Shown here: in pieces, positions 1 through 7,514 of the stretch
Layout: each line of letters begins with the position of its first letter
Numbering within the stretch: the first letter of the stretch is position 1
Assembly (NCBI RefSeq): GCF_005887615.1
Contig: NZ_VANS01000001.1
Coordinates: 111,415-175,414, forward strand
Source: Sulfitobacter sabulilitoris
GTDB taxonomy: Bacteria; Pseudomonadota; Alphaproteobacteria; Rhodobacterales; Rhodobacteraceae
Reading direction: 5' to 3'
DNA length: 64,000 nt
Program-made: the position numbers and the translations under genes
Notes under the pieces: model-generated
Database searches by the model: none
Told to the model about the DNA's origin: nothing
The model's input: the letters and a program-made list of their open reading frames with translations, nothing else

Positions 1-263
1 GCCGCGCGTGCCGTGTGTTGCGGCACGACACCCTGCGCCGCGCCTTGCGCTGGGGCCGCGCGTTCGATCGCCGCCTCGCCCGCGTCGGGCAGGGGGGCCG
101 CCGTTCTGCGTGTGACCTGCTGTGCGTCGACGCTGAACCGGGTCTTCGGCACGGGCTGATCCGCAACGGCGTCCGGCTCGAGCGTCACGGCCAATGCGCC
201 AAGCGCCGCCGCATGGGCGGCAAGCGACCCGCAAAGCGCAACGACCCAGCCGCGCGGGCTCAT
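1..263 (-). CDS. TonB-like energy-transducing protein, N-terminal part (cut by window edge)
   Basis: Reverse-strand reading gives about 87 residues that run off the left edge. It begins with an uncleaved-signal-type hydrophobic segment (WVVALCGSLAAHAAALGALAV) followed by an Ala/Pro/Gln-rich stretch, as in the periplasmic linker of TonB/TolA-family proteins. The ATG (263-261) overlaps the TGA of the upstream exbD-like gene (ATGA), so translation is coupled. Position directly after exbB-exbD-exbD genes supports a TonB role: moving proton-motive energy from the ExbBD motor to an outer-membrane partner. The C-terminal TonB domain, which would settle this, lies outside the window. A TolA-like or unrelated anchored protein is possible. 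Confidence 0.6.
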   Translation of the reverse strand, partial: MSPRGWVVALCGSLAAHAAALGALAVTLEPDAVADQPVPKTRFSVDAQQVTRRTAAPLPDAGEAAIERAAPAQGAAQGVVPQHTARA

Positions 264-664
264 GGCGCGGGCGGCGTGACGACCAGCACCACGTCCCTTG
301 CGCCCATGGCTTCGATCTCGGCCACCAGTGGCAAGACCTCTGACAGGGGCGCGTCCTGGTGGGCGTTCACCCGAATGAGCCGGTCCGGCGCGCTCTGCAG
401 CGTCTGCGCGATCTGCTCGAGCGCCTGCGCCCGGCTGACACCCGCACCGCCCAGCGCCAGCGCCCCGTCGGTGGCAATGGCAAGGGTCACACCCCCGCCC
501 GGCATATCCGCCCCGGTGCGCGCCGTCGCGGGGGTCACATCGAACGGGGCCGTCGCATCCATCCGCCCGATCAGCATAAAGAAGACCAACAAGAAGAACA
601 CCACGTCGATCAGCGCGATGATCGTTTCGGGCGGGGTTCTGCGCGGCGCGCGGGCAAGTTTCAT
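260..664 (-). CDS. ExbD/TolR-family biopolymer transport protein (second copy)
   Basis: 134 residues. A short basic N-terminus (about residues 1-13) is followed by one membrane helix with the family's conserved Asp (ALIDVVFFLLVFFMLIGRM, about 17-35), the residue that works with ExbB/TolQ in proton conduction. The rest is a small periplasmic domain. It starts where the first exbD-like gene ends (661-664 overlap) and its own stop overlaps the TonB-like start. Two different ExbD proteins with one ExbB is a common bacterial arrangement. The substrate energised by this motor cannot be told from sequence. Confidence 0.88.
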   Translation of the reverse strand: MKLARAPRRTPPETIIALIDVVFFLLVFFMLIGRMDATAPFDVTPATARTGADMPGGGVTLAIATDGALALGGAGVSRAQALEQIAQTLQSAPDRLIRVNAHQDAPLSEVLPLVAEIEAMGARDVVLVVTPPAP

Positions 665-1065
665 GGCGCGGCCACCTGAACCACCCGAAGCCGCCGGACA
701 CCCGCCGCAGTCGCCACGTCCATAAGCGACACGAGCGACTGCGTGTCGGCCCGCAACGAGGGCAATATCATCACCGAAACGTCGGTCGACAGGGTCGCCA
801 AGGTGGATGATAGCATGTCGTAGGACATGGCCTGTCCGCTGACATGGGGCGTGCCATCCGCGCCGAGGCGGATCATCAGCACCGGGCCGGAGGCGGGCTT
901 GGCCGGTGTCGCGACGCCATCCTCTGCGGTGTCGATCATCGGGATCATGTCAAGGTCGAGATAGGTCGATGTGACCATGAAGAACACCAGCATGATCAGC
1001 AGAACATCGACCATCGAAACCAGAGAGATCAGCCGGGGCGGCGGTGTCTGGCGTCGCAGTCGCAT
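661..1065 (-). CDS. ExbD/TolR-family biopolymer transport protein (first copy)
   Basis: 134 residues with the ExbD layout: basic N-terminus (MRLRRQTPPPRL), a single membrane helix with the conserved Asp (LVSMVDVLLIMLVFFMVTS, about 15-33), and a periplasmic domain ending in RLRVVQVAAP. It lies three bases downstream of the ExbB/TolQ-like gene and overlaps the second exbD-like gene by four bases, so the three are one transcript. The family's role is known (inner-membrane proton-driven motor with ExbB). The process served here is not. Confidence 0.88.
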   Translation of the reverse strand: MRLRRQTPPPRLISLVSMVDVLLIMLVFFMVTSTYLDLDMIPMIDTAEDGVATPAKPASGPVLMIRLGADGTPHVSGQAMSYDMLSSTLATLSTDVSVMILPSLRADTQSLVSLMDVATAAGVRRLRVVQVAAP

Positions 1066-1068
1066 GCG

Positions 1069-1689
1069 TTAGCCCGCGCCATCGTGACCGGAGAAAAGCT
1101 GCCCGACGCTGACTTCGATCTTGCCCGCGGCGCGGTCCACTTTTTCCGACAGCAGGCTTGCCGCGACGGCCGCCGGAATGGCGACAAGAAGCCCCGCGGC
1201 GGTGGTCAGTAAAGCCTGCCAGATGCCGCCCGCGAGCAGTGACGCATTCGCGGCCCCCTCGGCGAGCGCCAGTTCCTGAAACGCTTCGATCATGCCCAGG
1301 ACCGTGCCCAACAGCCCCAGCAGGGGGCTGATCATGGCGACCAGTTCCAACAGGCGGATGTGGCGTTGCAGGGCGGCGAGCTCGACATTGCCGCGCCATT
1401 CCAGTTCCGCCTCGAGAGGGGCGCGCGCCCGGCCGCGATCAAGCCCCTGCATGGCGGCCTGCGCGATCCGGTCCGCCGGCGACGCGGCGCCCTCCAACGC
1501 CTTTATCGCGGCGTGGCGGTCGCCGTTGGCCCAAGCGCCGATCGCCGCCGAACGCCGCGCATCGCCGCCCGTAACCCCCCGTAATTGCGCTATTTTCACC
1601 AGGATAAGGGCAATCGATCCCAGCGAAAGCACGATCAGAACGACGACGATCGGACCGCCGCTGAGAATCGTGTTGGTCAGCGCCCGCAT
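1069..1689 (-). CDS. MotA/TolQ/ExbB-family proton channel protein
   Basis: 206 residues with the three-helix topology of ExbB/TolQ: an N-terminal helix (IVVVLIVLSLGSIALILVKI, about 14-33), a cytoplasmic loop, then two helices (about 111-136 and 152-180). The hallmark segment ISPLLGLLGTVLGMIEAF, with the conserved TV pair, is present. The protein forms the channel half of the ExbBD motor. It is preceded by the secreted hypothetical gene and followed at three bases by exbD. The whole unit is divergent from the T6SS cluster; whether it serves that cluster is unknown. Confidence 0.9.
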   Translation of the reverse strand: MRALTNTILSGGPIVVVLIVLSLGSIALILVKIAQLRGVTGGDARRSAAIGAWANGDRHAAIKALEGAASPADRIAQAAMQGLDRGRARAPLEAELEWRGNVELAALQRHIRLLELVAMISPLLGLLGTVLGMIEAFQELALAEGAANASLLAGGIWQALLTTAAGLLVAIPAAVAASLLSEKVDRAAGKIEVSVGQLFSGHDGAG

Positions 1690-1692
1690 CGC

Positions 1693-2121
1693 TTATTTCA
1701 CCAGTCCGGCAGAGGTCCGGCTGACCAGGGTCAGGAGCGGAAAGCAGTCGATCTGGTCGCTGTTCTGCGGCTGGCACGAACCGACATCATGCAGCAGAAC
1801 CTCAGAGATGTCATCGCAACCGATCTGCGGAATCTCGAACAGTTTCAGCGTCGTGCGCGCGACGGGAAGGGGGGCCGCGTCGATGGTCAGCAATTGATCG
1901 ATGATGCCGCCCTGATCCAGGATGGCCAGCGACATCTCGAACCCTTCGAAGCTATTGCCGGTCTTGTTGCGGAACAGGAAAAATGCACGGCAGCCACTGG
2001 TCTCGCCGGGTTCGAATTTATTGAGTTCGACGGTCAGCGTGCCGGTCTGCGCCGTGGCGGCGACCGCGCAAAGCGGCAGGGCAGCGAGACCGATGGCGAG
2101 CCGGGAGAGGATATGGCGCAT
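1693..2121 (-). CDS. secreted hypothetical protein at the head of the exb-like operon
   Basis: 142 residues with a clear Sec-type signal peptide (hydrophobic LAIGLAALPLCAVAATAQ, cleavage probably after ATA). The mature part is a small beta-rich domain (TLTVELNKFEPGE... and later GCDDISEVLLHD) containing several cysteines (GCRAFF, IGCDD, GSCQPQ, IDCFP), which suggests disulfides in the periplasm. I do not recognise the family. It is three bases from the ExbB/TolQ gene and is the first gene of that operon, so it probably acts with the motor in the periplasm. Confidence 0.75.
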   Translation of the reverse strand: MRHILSRLAIGLAALPLCAVAATAQTGTLTVELNKFEPGETSGCRAFFLFRNKTGNSFEGFEMSLAILDQGGIIDQLLTIDAAPLPVARTTLKLFEIPQIGCDDISEVLLHDVGSCQPQNSDQIDCFPLLTLVSRTSAGLVK

Positions 2122-2439
2122 CCGGAAATTCCTTTTGTGAACTGCGCCAACGATGGGCGCTGGGCCACCATCCGGTCAAGGCCGTTTGCATAGCGCGGAT
2201 CGGGAAATTGACAAGAAAGAACGATTGACCTGTGTTCAACTTTCCGTAAGGGTAGCTCTGACTCCAAGGTGATGCACACGGCGGTCCGACATTTTTTTTG
2301 TTAGATATTTCATTTGGCTGCCTGCACCTCAAAGACAATTCGCCCCGTTTCGCGGTATAAGCTGTGACATGGCGCATCAAGAATACTGACCCTGCGAAAG
2401 CTGCTTTCGCAAATTTATATCTGTAAGGAAGTTGGGCTT
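2122..2439. promoter_or_regulatory. divergent intergenic region between exb-like operon and T6SS
   Basis: This 318-base region is clearly AT-richer than its surroundings and separates two divergent operons, so it must hold promoters for both. It contains a run of eight T (around 2291-2298) and a near-perfect inverted repeat close to tssA, listed separately. I saw no convincing sigma-70 pair and no sigma-54 site. Confidence 0.5.
2393..2411 (+). promoter_or_regulatory. inverted repeat upstream of tssA (operator or 5'-UTR hairpin)
   Basis: TGCGAAAG-CTG-CTTTCGCA is a perfect 8-base inverted repeat with a 3-base centre, ending 28 bases before the tssA start codon. It could be a repressor or activator site, or an RNA hairpin in the leader. 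No U-tract follows, so it is not a typical terminator. Confidence 0.45.
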
Positions 2440-3459
2440 TTGGATTCTCTCCTGAAAAGCATTGGAGATGATGCGCCGAGCGGTGAAAACCTGGAATACG
2501 AACCGGTTTATGCTGCGCTCGAACTTGCCGCGCAGCCCGGCGAGGAGCGTCAGTCCGGCGATGCGATCCTGGAGGCGGAGCCGCCGAACTATGCCGACGT
2601 GATCGAAAAGGCGACCGCGGTTCTGGTGCAGAGCCACGATTTGCGCGCGGCGGTTCACCTGGCCCTGGCCGAGGTGAATGTGAACGGTTTTGCCGGTCTG
2701 GCCCGCGCCACGACATATATCCGCGGGTGCCTGGAACAGTATTGGGAAACCTGCCATCCGCAGCTTGATGAAGAGGATGACGACGACCCCACGATGCGCG
2801 TGAACGCGGTTTTGGGGCTGTCCGACGATGCGACGATCGTGCGCAGCTTGCGCCAGACGCCGCTGACGCAAAGCAATGCGTTCGGTCGCGTGTCGCTGCG
2901 CGATATCGATGTCGCCAACGGCGAGGCGACGGCCCGCGAGGGGGATGACCGGGTGTTGGATCAAAGCGCGATCGCCGCCGCGTTCAAGGACACGCCCGAC
3001 GATGTGCTTCAGGGCATTTTTACCTCGGCGCAGACCGCGCTGGAGGACGTGAAGGCCATCGACGCGATCTTTAACGACAAGACGCCCGGTCAGGGCCCTG
3101 ACCTCAGTCAGATCCAGAAAATGCTGCACCGCGCCGTCACCCGCCTGGCCGAGGAAACCGGAAGCGACGTAGAAGAGGCCGCGCCGTCGCAGGAGGAGCA
3201 TGCCGAGGCCGGCGCGCCCGCGGTGGCGGCCGCCGTGCCCTCGGGCGCGATCAGCAGCCCGCGCGACGTGGAGGCGGCGCTGGACCGGATTCTCGCGTAT
3301 TATGCCACCTACGAGCCGTCCAGCCCTTTGCCGATCATCCTCAAGCGGGCCAAGCGACTGGTGGGGGCCGATTTCATGACAATCATTAACGATATGGCGC
3401 CAAGCGGGATGGACAGTGTCAGGCTGGTTGGCGGTCTGACGGACGGCGCCGACGAATAA
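2440..3459 (+). CDS. tssA: T6SS protein TssA (ImpA N-terminal domain)
   Basis: 339 residues. The N-terminus carries the ImpA_N signature (DDAPSGENLEYEPVY, about 9-23), and an acidic segment (DEEDDDD) lies about residues 109-115. TssA proteins cap or nucleate the baseplate and tail-sheath assembly. The start is TTG at 2440, chosen because an AAGGAAG ribosome-binding site lies at 2425-2431 with suitable spacing and no in-frame ATG precedes the conserved domain. It is the first gene of the cluster but is separated from tssB by a strong terminator-like hairpin, so it may be expressed at a different level. Confidence 0.88.
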   Translation: MDSLLKSIGDDAPSGENLEYEPVYAALELAAQPGEERQSGDAILEAEPPNYADVIEKATAVLVQSHDLRAAVHLALAEVNVNGFAGLARATTYIRGCLEQYWETCHPQLDEEDDDDPTMRVNAVLGLSDDATIVRSLRQTPLTQSNAFGRVSLRDIDVANGEATAREGDDRVLDQSAIAAAFKDTPDDVLQGIFTSAQTALEDVKAIDAIFNDKTPGQGPDLSQIQKMLHRAVTRLAEETGSDVEEAAPSQEEHAEAGAPAVAAAVPSGAISSPRDVEAALDRILAYYATYEPSSPLPIILKRAKRLVGADFMTIINDMAPSGMDSVRLVGGLTDGADE

Positions 3460-3463
3460 CTTG

Positions 3464-3494
3464 AACCCGTATCCGGCCGGATACGGGTTTTTTT
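3464..3494 (+). terminator. rho-independent terminator between tssA and tssB
   Basis: AACCCGTATCCGG followed directly by its exact reverse complement (3464-3489) and a run of T ending at 3494. Folded with a 4-base GGCC loop this is an 11-bp stem plus U-tract, the textbook intrinsic terminator. It lies five bases after the tssA stop and about 45 bases before tssB. Confidence 0.88.
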
Positions 3495-3539
3495 ATGGGC
3501 CGGCTGCCGGTCTGAAACGATAGCAAAACGGAGAGAGTG

Positions 3540-4052
3540 ATGTCGAGTTCACAGAAATTCATTGCGCGAAATCGCGCGCCGAGAGTGCAGATCGAATACG
3601 ATGTCGAACTGTATGGTGCCGAAAAGAAGGTGCAATTGCCCTTCGTGATGGGCGTCATGTCCGACCTGGCGGGGAAATCCGAAGTGGCCCAGCCGGGCAT
3701 CGCGGATCGCAAGTTCCTTGAGATCGATGTCGACAACTTTGACAGCCGCATGAAGGCGATGAAACCCCGCGCGGCGTTTTCGGTGCCCAATGCGCTGACC
3801 GGCGAGGGCAACATGTCCGTCGATCTGACCTTTGAGAGCATGGAGGATTTTTCGCCCGGTGCGATTGCCGCCAAGGTCGAGCCGCTGAAGAAGCTGTTGG
3901 ATGCGCGCAACGAACTCAGCAACCTGATGACCTACATGGATGGCAAGCCGGGCGCCGAGGAACTGATCTCGGACGCGATGAACAACCCTGAATTGCTGAA
4001 ATCCCTGGCCGCGACCCCTGCCGCCCAGGACGATGCGGAAACGGAGGAGTAA
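3540..4052 (+). CDS. tssB: T6SS contractile sheath small subunit TssB (VipA)
   Basis: 170 residues of the ImpB/VipA family: FIARNRAPRVQIEYDVE at the start, then KKVQLPFVMGVMSDLAGKS, both conserved. With TssC it forms the cytoplasmic contractile sheath. An ATG at 3540 with GGAGAGAG just upstream is preferred; a GTG three bases earlier is also in frame. tssC starts three bases after the stop, the usual tssBC pairing. Confidence 0.96.
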   Translation: MSSSQKFIARNRAPRVQIEYDVELYGAEKKVQLPFVMGVMSDLAGKSEVAQPGIADRKFLEIDVDNFDSRMKAMKPRAAFSVPNALTGEGNMSVDLTFESMEDFSPGAIAAKVEPLKKLLDARNELSNLMTYMDGKPGAEELISDAMNNPELLKSLAATPAAQDDAETEE

Positions 4053-4055
4053 GCA

Positions 4056-5543
4056 ATGGCCGAAGAAGCGAAAACCGCCGAAGCCGGTGCCGTCGAAACC
4101 CAGGAAGTGGATTTCTCCGCGCTGCTGAACAAAGAGTTCAAGCCGCGCACCGACACCGCGAAATCGGCCGTCGAATCCGCCGTCAAGACCCTGGCCCAGC
4201 AGGCTCTGGAAAACACCGGACTGATCTCCGACGATGTGCTCCATTCGATCGAGGCGATGGTCGCCGAGATTGACAAGAAGCTCAGCGAGCAGATCAACCT
4301 GATCATTCATAACGAGGAATATCAGCAACTCGAGAGCGCGTGGCGCGGACTGCACCACCTGGTGAACAATTCCGAAACCGACGAGATGCTGAAAATCCGG
4401 GTGATGAACATCTCCAAGAAGGATCTCGGCAAGACGCTGCGCAAATTCAAGGGCGCGGCCTGGGACCAGTCGCCGATCTTCAAGAAACTCTACGAGGAGG
4501 AATTCGGCCAGTTCGGCGGAGAGCCTTATGGCTGTCTGGTGGGCGATTACCACTTCAACCATTCGGCACCGGATGTCGAATTGCTGGGTGAAATGGCCAA
4601 GGTCGCCGCGGCGGCGCATGCGCCCTTCATCACCGGCGCGGATCCGTCGCTGATGCAGTTCGACAGCTGGCAGGAGCTGGCCAACCCGCGCGATCTGACC
4701 AAGATCGTGAACACCCCCGAATACGCCGCATGGAATTCGCTGCGCAATTCCGAGGACAGCAAATACCTTGGCCTGACGATGCCGCGGTTTCTGGGGCGGC
4801 AGCCCTATGGCGCGAATTCCAATCCGGTCGAGGAGTTCGCCTTTGAAGAGAATGTCGGAAATGCGGAATCGGAAAACTTCGCATGGGTCAACGCGGCCTA
4901 CGGCATGGCCACGAACATCAACCGGTCGTTCAAGGAATTCGGTTGGTGCAGCCGGATCCGGGGTGTTGAATCGGGCGGTACGGTGGACAATCTGCCGACG
5001 CATACCTTCCCCACCGACGATGGCGGCGTGGACATGAAATGCCCGACCGAAATCGGCATTTCCGACCGGCGCGAGGCGGAATTGGCGAAGAACGGGCTGA
5101 TGCCCCTCATTCACCGCAAGAACACCGATATGGCGGCCTTCATCGGGGCGCAGTCGCTGCACCGTCCGGCCGAATACGACGATGCCGATGCCACGGCGAA
5201 CGCCAATCTGGCCGCGCGTCTGCCGTATCTCTTCGCGACCTGCCGTTTTGCGCATTACCTCAAATGCATGGTCCGCGACAAGATCGGCTCCTACAAGAGC
5301 CGCGATGACATGCAGCGATACCTGAAGAAGTGGATAGACCAGTACGTCGATTACTCCGCCGCCCATTCCAGCGAAGCCGAAAAGGCCCGCAAACCATTGG
5401 CGGCAGCGGATGTGATCATCGAGGAGGTCGAGGGAAACCCAGGTTATTACACGTCAAAATTTTTCCTCAGACCGCATTACCAGTTGGAGGGCCTGTCGGT
5501 CTCGCTCCGGCTCGTCTCGAAACTTCCGTCGGAAAAGACATAA
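4056..5543 (+). CDS. tssC: T6SS contractile sheath large subunit TssC (VipB)
   Basis: 495 residues, normal length for the EvpB/ImpC/VipB family. Recognisable blocks include ESAWRGLHHLVNNSET (about 92-107), FGQFGGEPYGCLVGDYHF and the C-terminal FFLRPHYQLEGLSVSLRLVS, in the domain recognised by ClpV and the baseplate. It forms the sheath with TssB. It follows tssB by three bases, and a GC hairpin separates it from hcp. Confidence 0.97.
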   Translation: MAEEAKTAEAGAVETQEVDFSALLNKEFKPRTDTAKSAVESAVKTLAQQALENTGLISDDVLHSIEAMVAEIDKKLSEQINLIIHNEEYQQLESAWRGLHHLVNNSETDEMLKIRVMNISKKDLGKTLRKFKGAAWDQSPIFKKLYEEEFGQFGGEPYGCLVGDYHFNHSAPDVELLGEMAKVAAAAHAPFITGADPSLMQFDSWQELANPRDLTKIVNTPEYAAWNSLRNSEDSKYLGLTMPRFLGRQPYGANSNPVEEFAFEENVGNAESENFAWVNAAYGMATNINRSFKEFGWCSRIRGVESGGTVDNLPTHTFPTDDGGVDMKCPTEIGISDRREAELAKNGLMPLIHRKNTDMAAFIGAQSLHRPAEYDDADATANANLAARLPYLFATCRFAHYLKCMVRDKIGSYKSRDDMQRYLKKWIDQYVDYSAAHSSEAEKARKPLAAADVIIEEVEGNPGYYTSKFFLRPHYQLEGLSVSLRLVSKLPSEKT

Positions 5544-5549
5544 AAATGG

Positions 5550-5573
5550 CCCGGCGCGCCCAAGTGCGCCGGG
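5550..5573 (+). promoter_or_regulatory. GC-rich hairpin between tssC and hcp
   Basis: CCCGGCGC and GCGCCGGG form a perfect 8-bp stem around an 8-base loop, starting six bases after the tssC stop. Only ATTTTCA follows, so termination would be weak. It may partly terminate, or stabilise and punctuate the transcript so that hcp, normally the most abundant T6SS product, can accumulate separately. Confidence 0.5.
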
Positions 5574-5629
5574 ATTTTCAGGCCGAGAGGCGCCACGTCC
5601 AACTAACTTGAGAAAAAGGGAAATAAAAT

Positions 5630-6121
5630 ATGGCACTTGATATGTTCCTCATCATTGAGGGTGAGATTTCGGGCGAAACCCAGGACGATAAATATTCAAA
5701 GGAAGGCGGCATTGACGTTCTGGCCTGGTCCTGGGGGCTGAGCCAGGCGGGGTCGTTCCACGTCGGCGGCGGCGGTGGCGCCGGCAAAGCCAACTTCCAG
5801 GATATCTCGGTCACCAAATGGATCGACAAGTCGTCTCCCGTTCTCATGCTCTATACTGCGAACGGCGATCATTTCCCCTCTGCCAAGCTCGTTGTGCGCA
5901 AGGCCGGCAAGACCCCGCTGGAGTATCTGACCATCACGATGAAAAAGGTCATGATCACATCGGTCAGCACCGGCGGTTCGGGCGGTGAGGACAGGCTGAC
6001 TGAAAACATCACTTTGAATTTCGCCGAGGTCAATATCGACTATATCGAACAGACCGCGGAAGGTGCGGAAGGCGATAAGCCGAGCTTCAAGTGGGACATC
6101 GCGAAAAACGTGCCCGCCTGA
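5630..6121 (+). CDS. hcp: T6SS inner tube protein Hcp (TssD)
   Basis: 163 residues of the Hcp1 family: MALDMFLIIEGEISGETQD at the N-terminus, the LAWSWGLSQAGSFH segment, and late beta-strands LTENITLNFAEVNIDYIEQT. Hexameric rings stack into the tube inside the TssBC sheath. A glycine run (HVGGGGGAGK, about 44-53) lies in the extended loop that contacts the next ring. The AGAAAAAGGGAAA stretch before the ATG gives a good ribosome-binding site. The length leaves no room for a C-terminal effector domain. Confidence 0.97.
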   Translation: MALDMFLIIEGEISGETQDDKYSKEGGIDVLAWSWGLSQAGSFHVGGGGGAGKANFQDISVTKWIDKSSPVLMLYTANGDHFPSAKLVVRKAGKTPLEYLTITMKKVMITSVSTGGSGGEDRLTENITLNFAEVNIDYIEQTAEGAEGDKPSFKWDIAKNVPA

Positions 6122-6208
6122 TCGGACCCCAACCCTTGCAGGACGGCGCCACCCCGACCGGTGCCGTCCCGACCCTCGTGAACCGATCCGCTGTCCGGGA
6201 GAATTCGT

Positions 6209-7018
6209 TTGTCACAATCGCCACAAGAGCTGTTGAAATCCGGCGATCTTGCGGGTGCCCTTGGCGCGCTGCAGGCGCAGGTGCGGGCCGATGCCTCTGA
6301 TCCCAAGCTGCGGATTTTCCTGTTTCAGCTCTTGTGCGTGCTGGGCGACTGGAACCGCGCGATCACGCAACTCAAGCTCAGCGCCGAGTTGGAACCGCTG
6401 GCGATCCCGATGGCGCAGACATACCGCGAAGCGATCATTTGCGAAGTGTACCGCGGCAAGGTGTTTGCCGGCGAAAAGGATCCGTTGATATTCGGCGAGC
6501 CGCTGGAATGGGTCGCGCTGATGATCGAGGCAAACCGGGCGCTCGCGCAGGGCAATGCCGCCCATGCCGCCGATCTGCGCGCGCGGGCCTTTGACCAAGT
6601 GCCCGATCAGGGTGGCGCGATCAACGGCGACCGGTTCGACTGGATCGCCGATGCCGACATGCGGCTTGGACCGCTTTTGGAAATTATCGTGAACGGTCGT
6701 TATTTCTGGATGCCGTTCAGCGCCATCGACACGTTGACGGCCGACCCGCCCGAGGACCTGCGCGATGCGGTCTGGACGGCGGCCAACCTCAAGCTGCGCA
6801 ATGGCGGCGAATGCGTGGCCCTGATCCCGACCCGATATGTGGGCACCGACACCTCGCTCGATCACGCGGCGATGCTGTCGCGGACGACCACATGGGCGGA
6901 TGCCGGCGCGGACACCCACGTCGGCACCGGACAGCGCCTGCTGACCACCGGCGATGCGGACGTGGCGATCATGGATCTGCGGTCGCTTCAGATGGATCCG
7001 GTGGCCGCCGATGGCTGA
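6209..7018 (+). CDS. tagJ: T6SS accessory protein TagJ (ImpE/SciE type)
   Basis: 269 residues of the ImpE/SciE family, with an N-terminal TPR-like helical part (QELLKSGDLAGALGALQAQV) and a C-terminal domain with EIIVNGRYFWMPFSAI and LIPTRYVGT. In some T6SSs TagJ binds the TssB N-terminal helix and is thought to modulate ClpV recycling of the sheath. The start is a TTG at 6209 with GGGAGA eight bases upstream, which is the natural start of the family. Its stop overlaps the tssE ATG. Confidence 0.88.
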   Translation: MSQSPQELLKSGDLAGALGALQAQVRADASDPKLRIFLFQLLCVLGDWNRAITQLKLSAELEPLAIPMAQTYREAIICEVYRGKVFAGEKDPLIFGEPLEWVALMIEANRALAQGNAAHAADLRARAFDQVPDQGGAINGDRFDWIADADMRLGPLLEIIVNGRYFWMPFSAIDTLTADPPEDLRDAVWTAANLKLRNGGECVALIPTRYVGTDTSLDHAAMLSRTTTWADAGADTHVGTGQRLLTTGDADVAIMDLRSLQMDPVAADG

Positions 7019-7508
7019 CCGGACGATCACGGAACGCCTGCAACCGTCGCTGCTTGACCGGCTCACCGACCACGAGCCCGAGAAAAAGACCGAAGGCCGC
7101 GACAGCCGGGTGATCGACCTGAACCGGTTGCGCGACATCGTGCGGCGCGATCTGGCCTGGCTTTTGAACAGCAACAACCAGGATTCGATCCTCGATGCGC
7201 AGGCATATCCCTACGTGGCGACCTCGGTTCTGAATTACGGCGTCCGCGACACCGCGGGCGATTTCAGCACGGAAAACCGCGCGGAGACCATTCGCCGGTC
7301 GATCGAACAGGCCATCGCCCGGTTCGAGCCGCGGATCCGCGAAGGCACGCTCGAGGTGACGGCGCGCGAGAGCAAGGACAAAAGGCAGTCCGTCATAGAC
7401 TTCGACATTCATGCGGAGATGTGGGCGCAGCCGCTGCCGATGGAGCTGTATCTGCGCAGCCAGGTCGACCTGACCACGGGCGAGTTGTCGCTGGACAGCA
7501 GGGCGTAG
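7011..7508 (+). CDS. tssE: T6SS baseplate protein TssE (gp25-like)
   Basis: 165 residues of the GPW/gp25 family: SLLDRLTD near the N-terminus and RDIVRRDLAWLLNSNN with the conserved lysozyme-like wedge helix, then VLNYGVRD. It forms part of the baseplate wedge with TssF and TssG. The ATG at 7011, overlapping the tagJ stop, was chosen over the longer upstream reading because the family begins here (MADRTITERLQPSLLDRL). Confidence 0.93.
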   Translation: MADRTITERLQPSLLDRLTDHEPEKKTEGRDSRVIDLNRLRDIVRRDLAWLLNSNNQDSILDAQAYPYVATSVLNYGVRDTAGDFSTENRAETIRRSIEQAIARFEPRIREGTLEVTARESKDKRQSVIDFDIHAEMWAQPLPMELYLRSQVDLTTGELSLDSRA

Positions 7509-7514
7509 GCCGGG

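Noticed and set aside
2310-2335. Possible sigma-54 promoter (TTGGCTGCCTGCA) before tssA
   Set aside because: The GG and GC doublets are only six bases apart, not the required ten.
3549-5366. 605-residue minus-strand ORF across tssB-tssC
   Set aside because: It is a GC-bias shadow, rich in Arg/Gly/His and without domain signals; the forward tssB and tssC readings are unambiguous.
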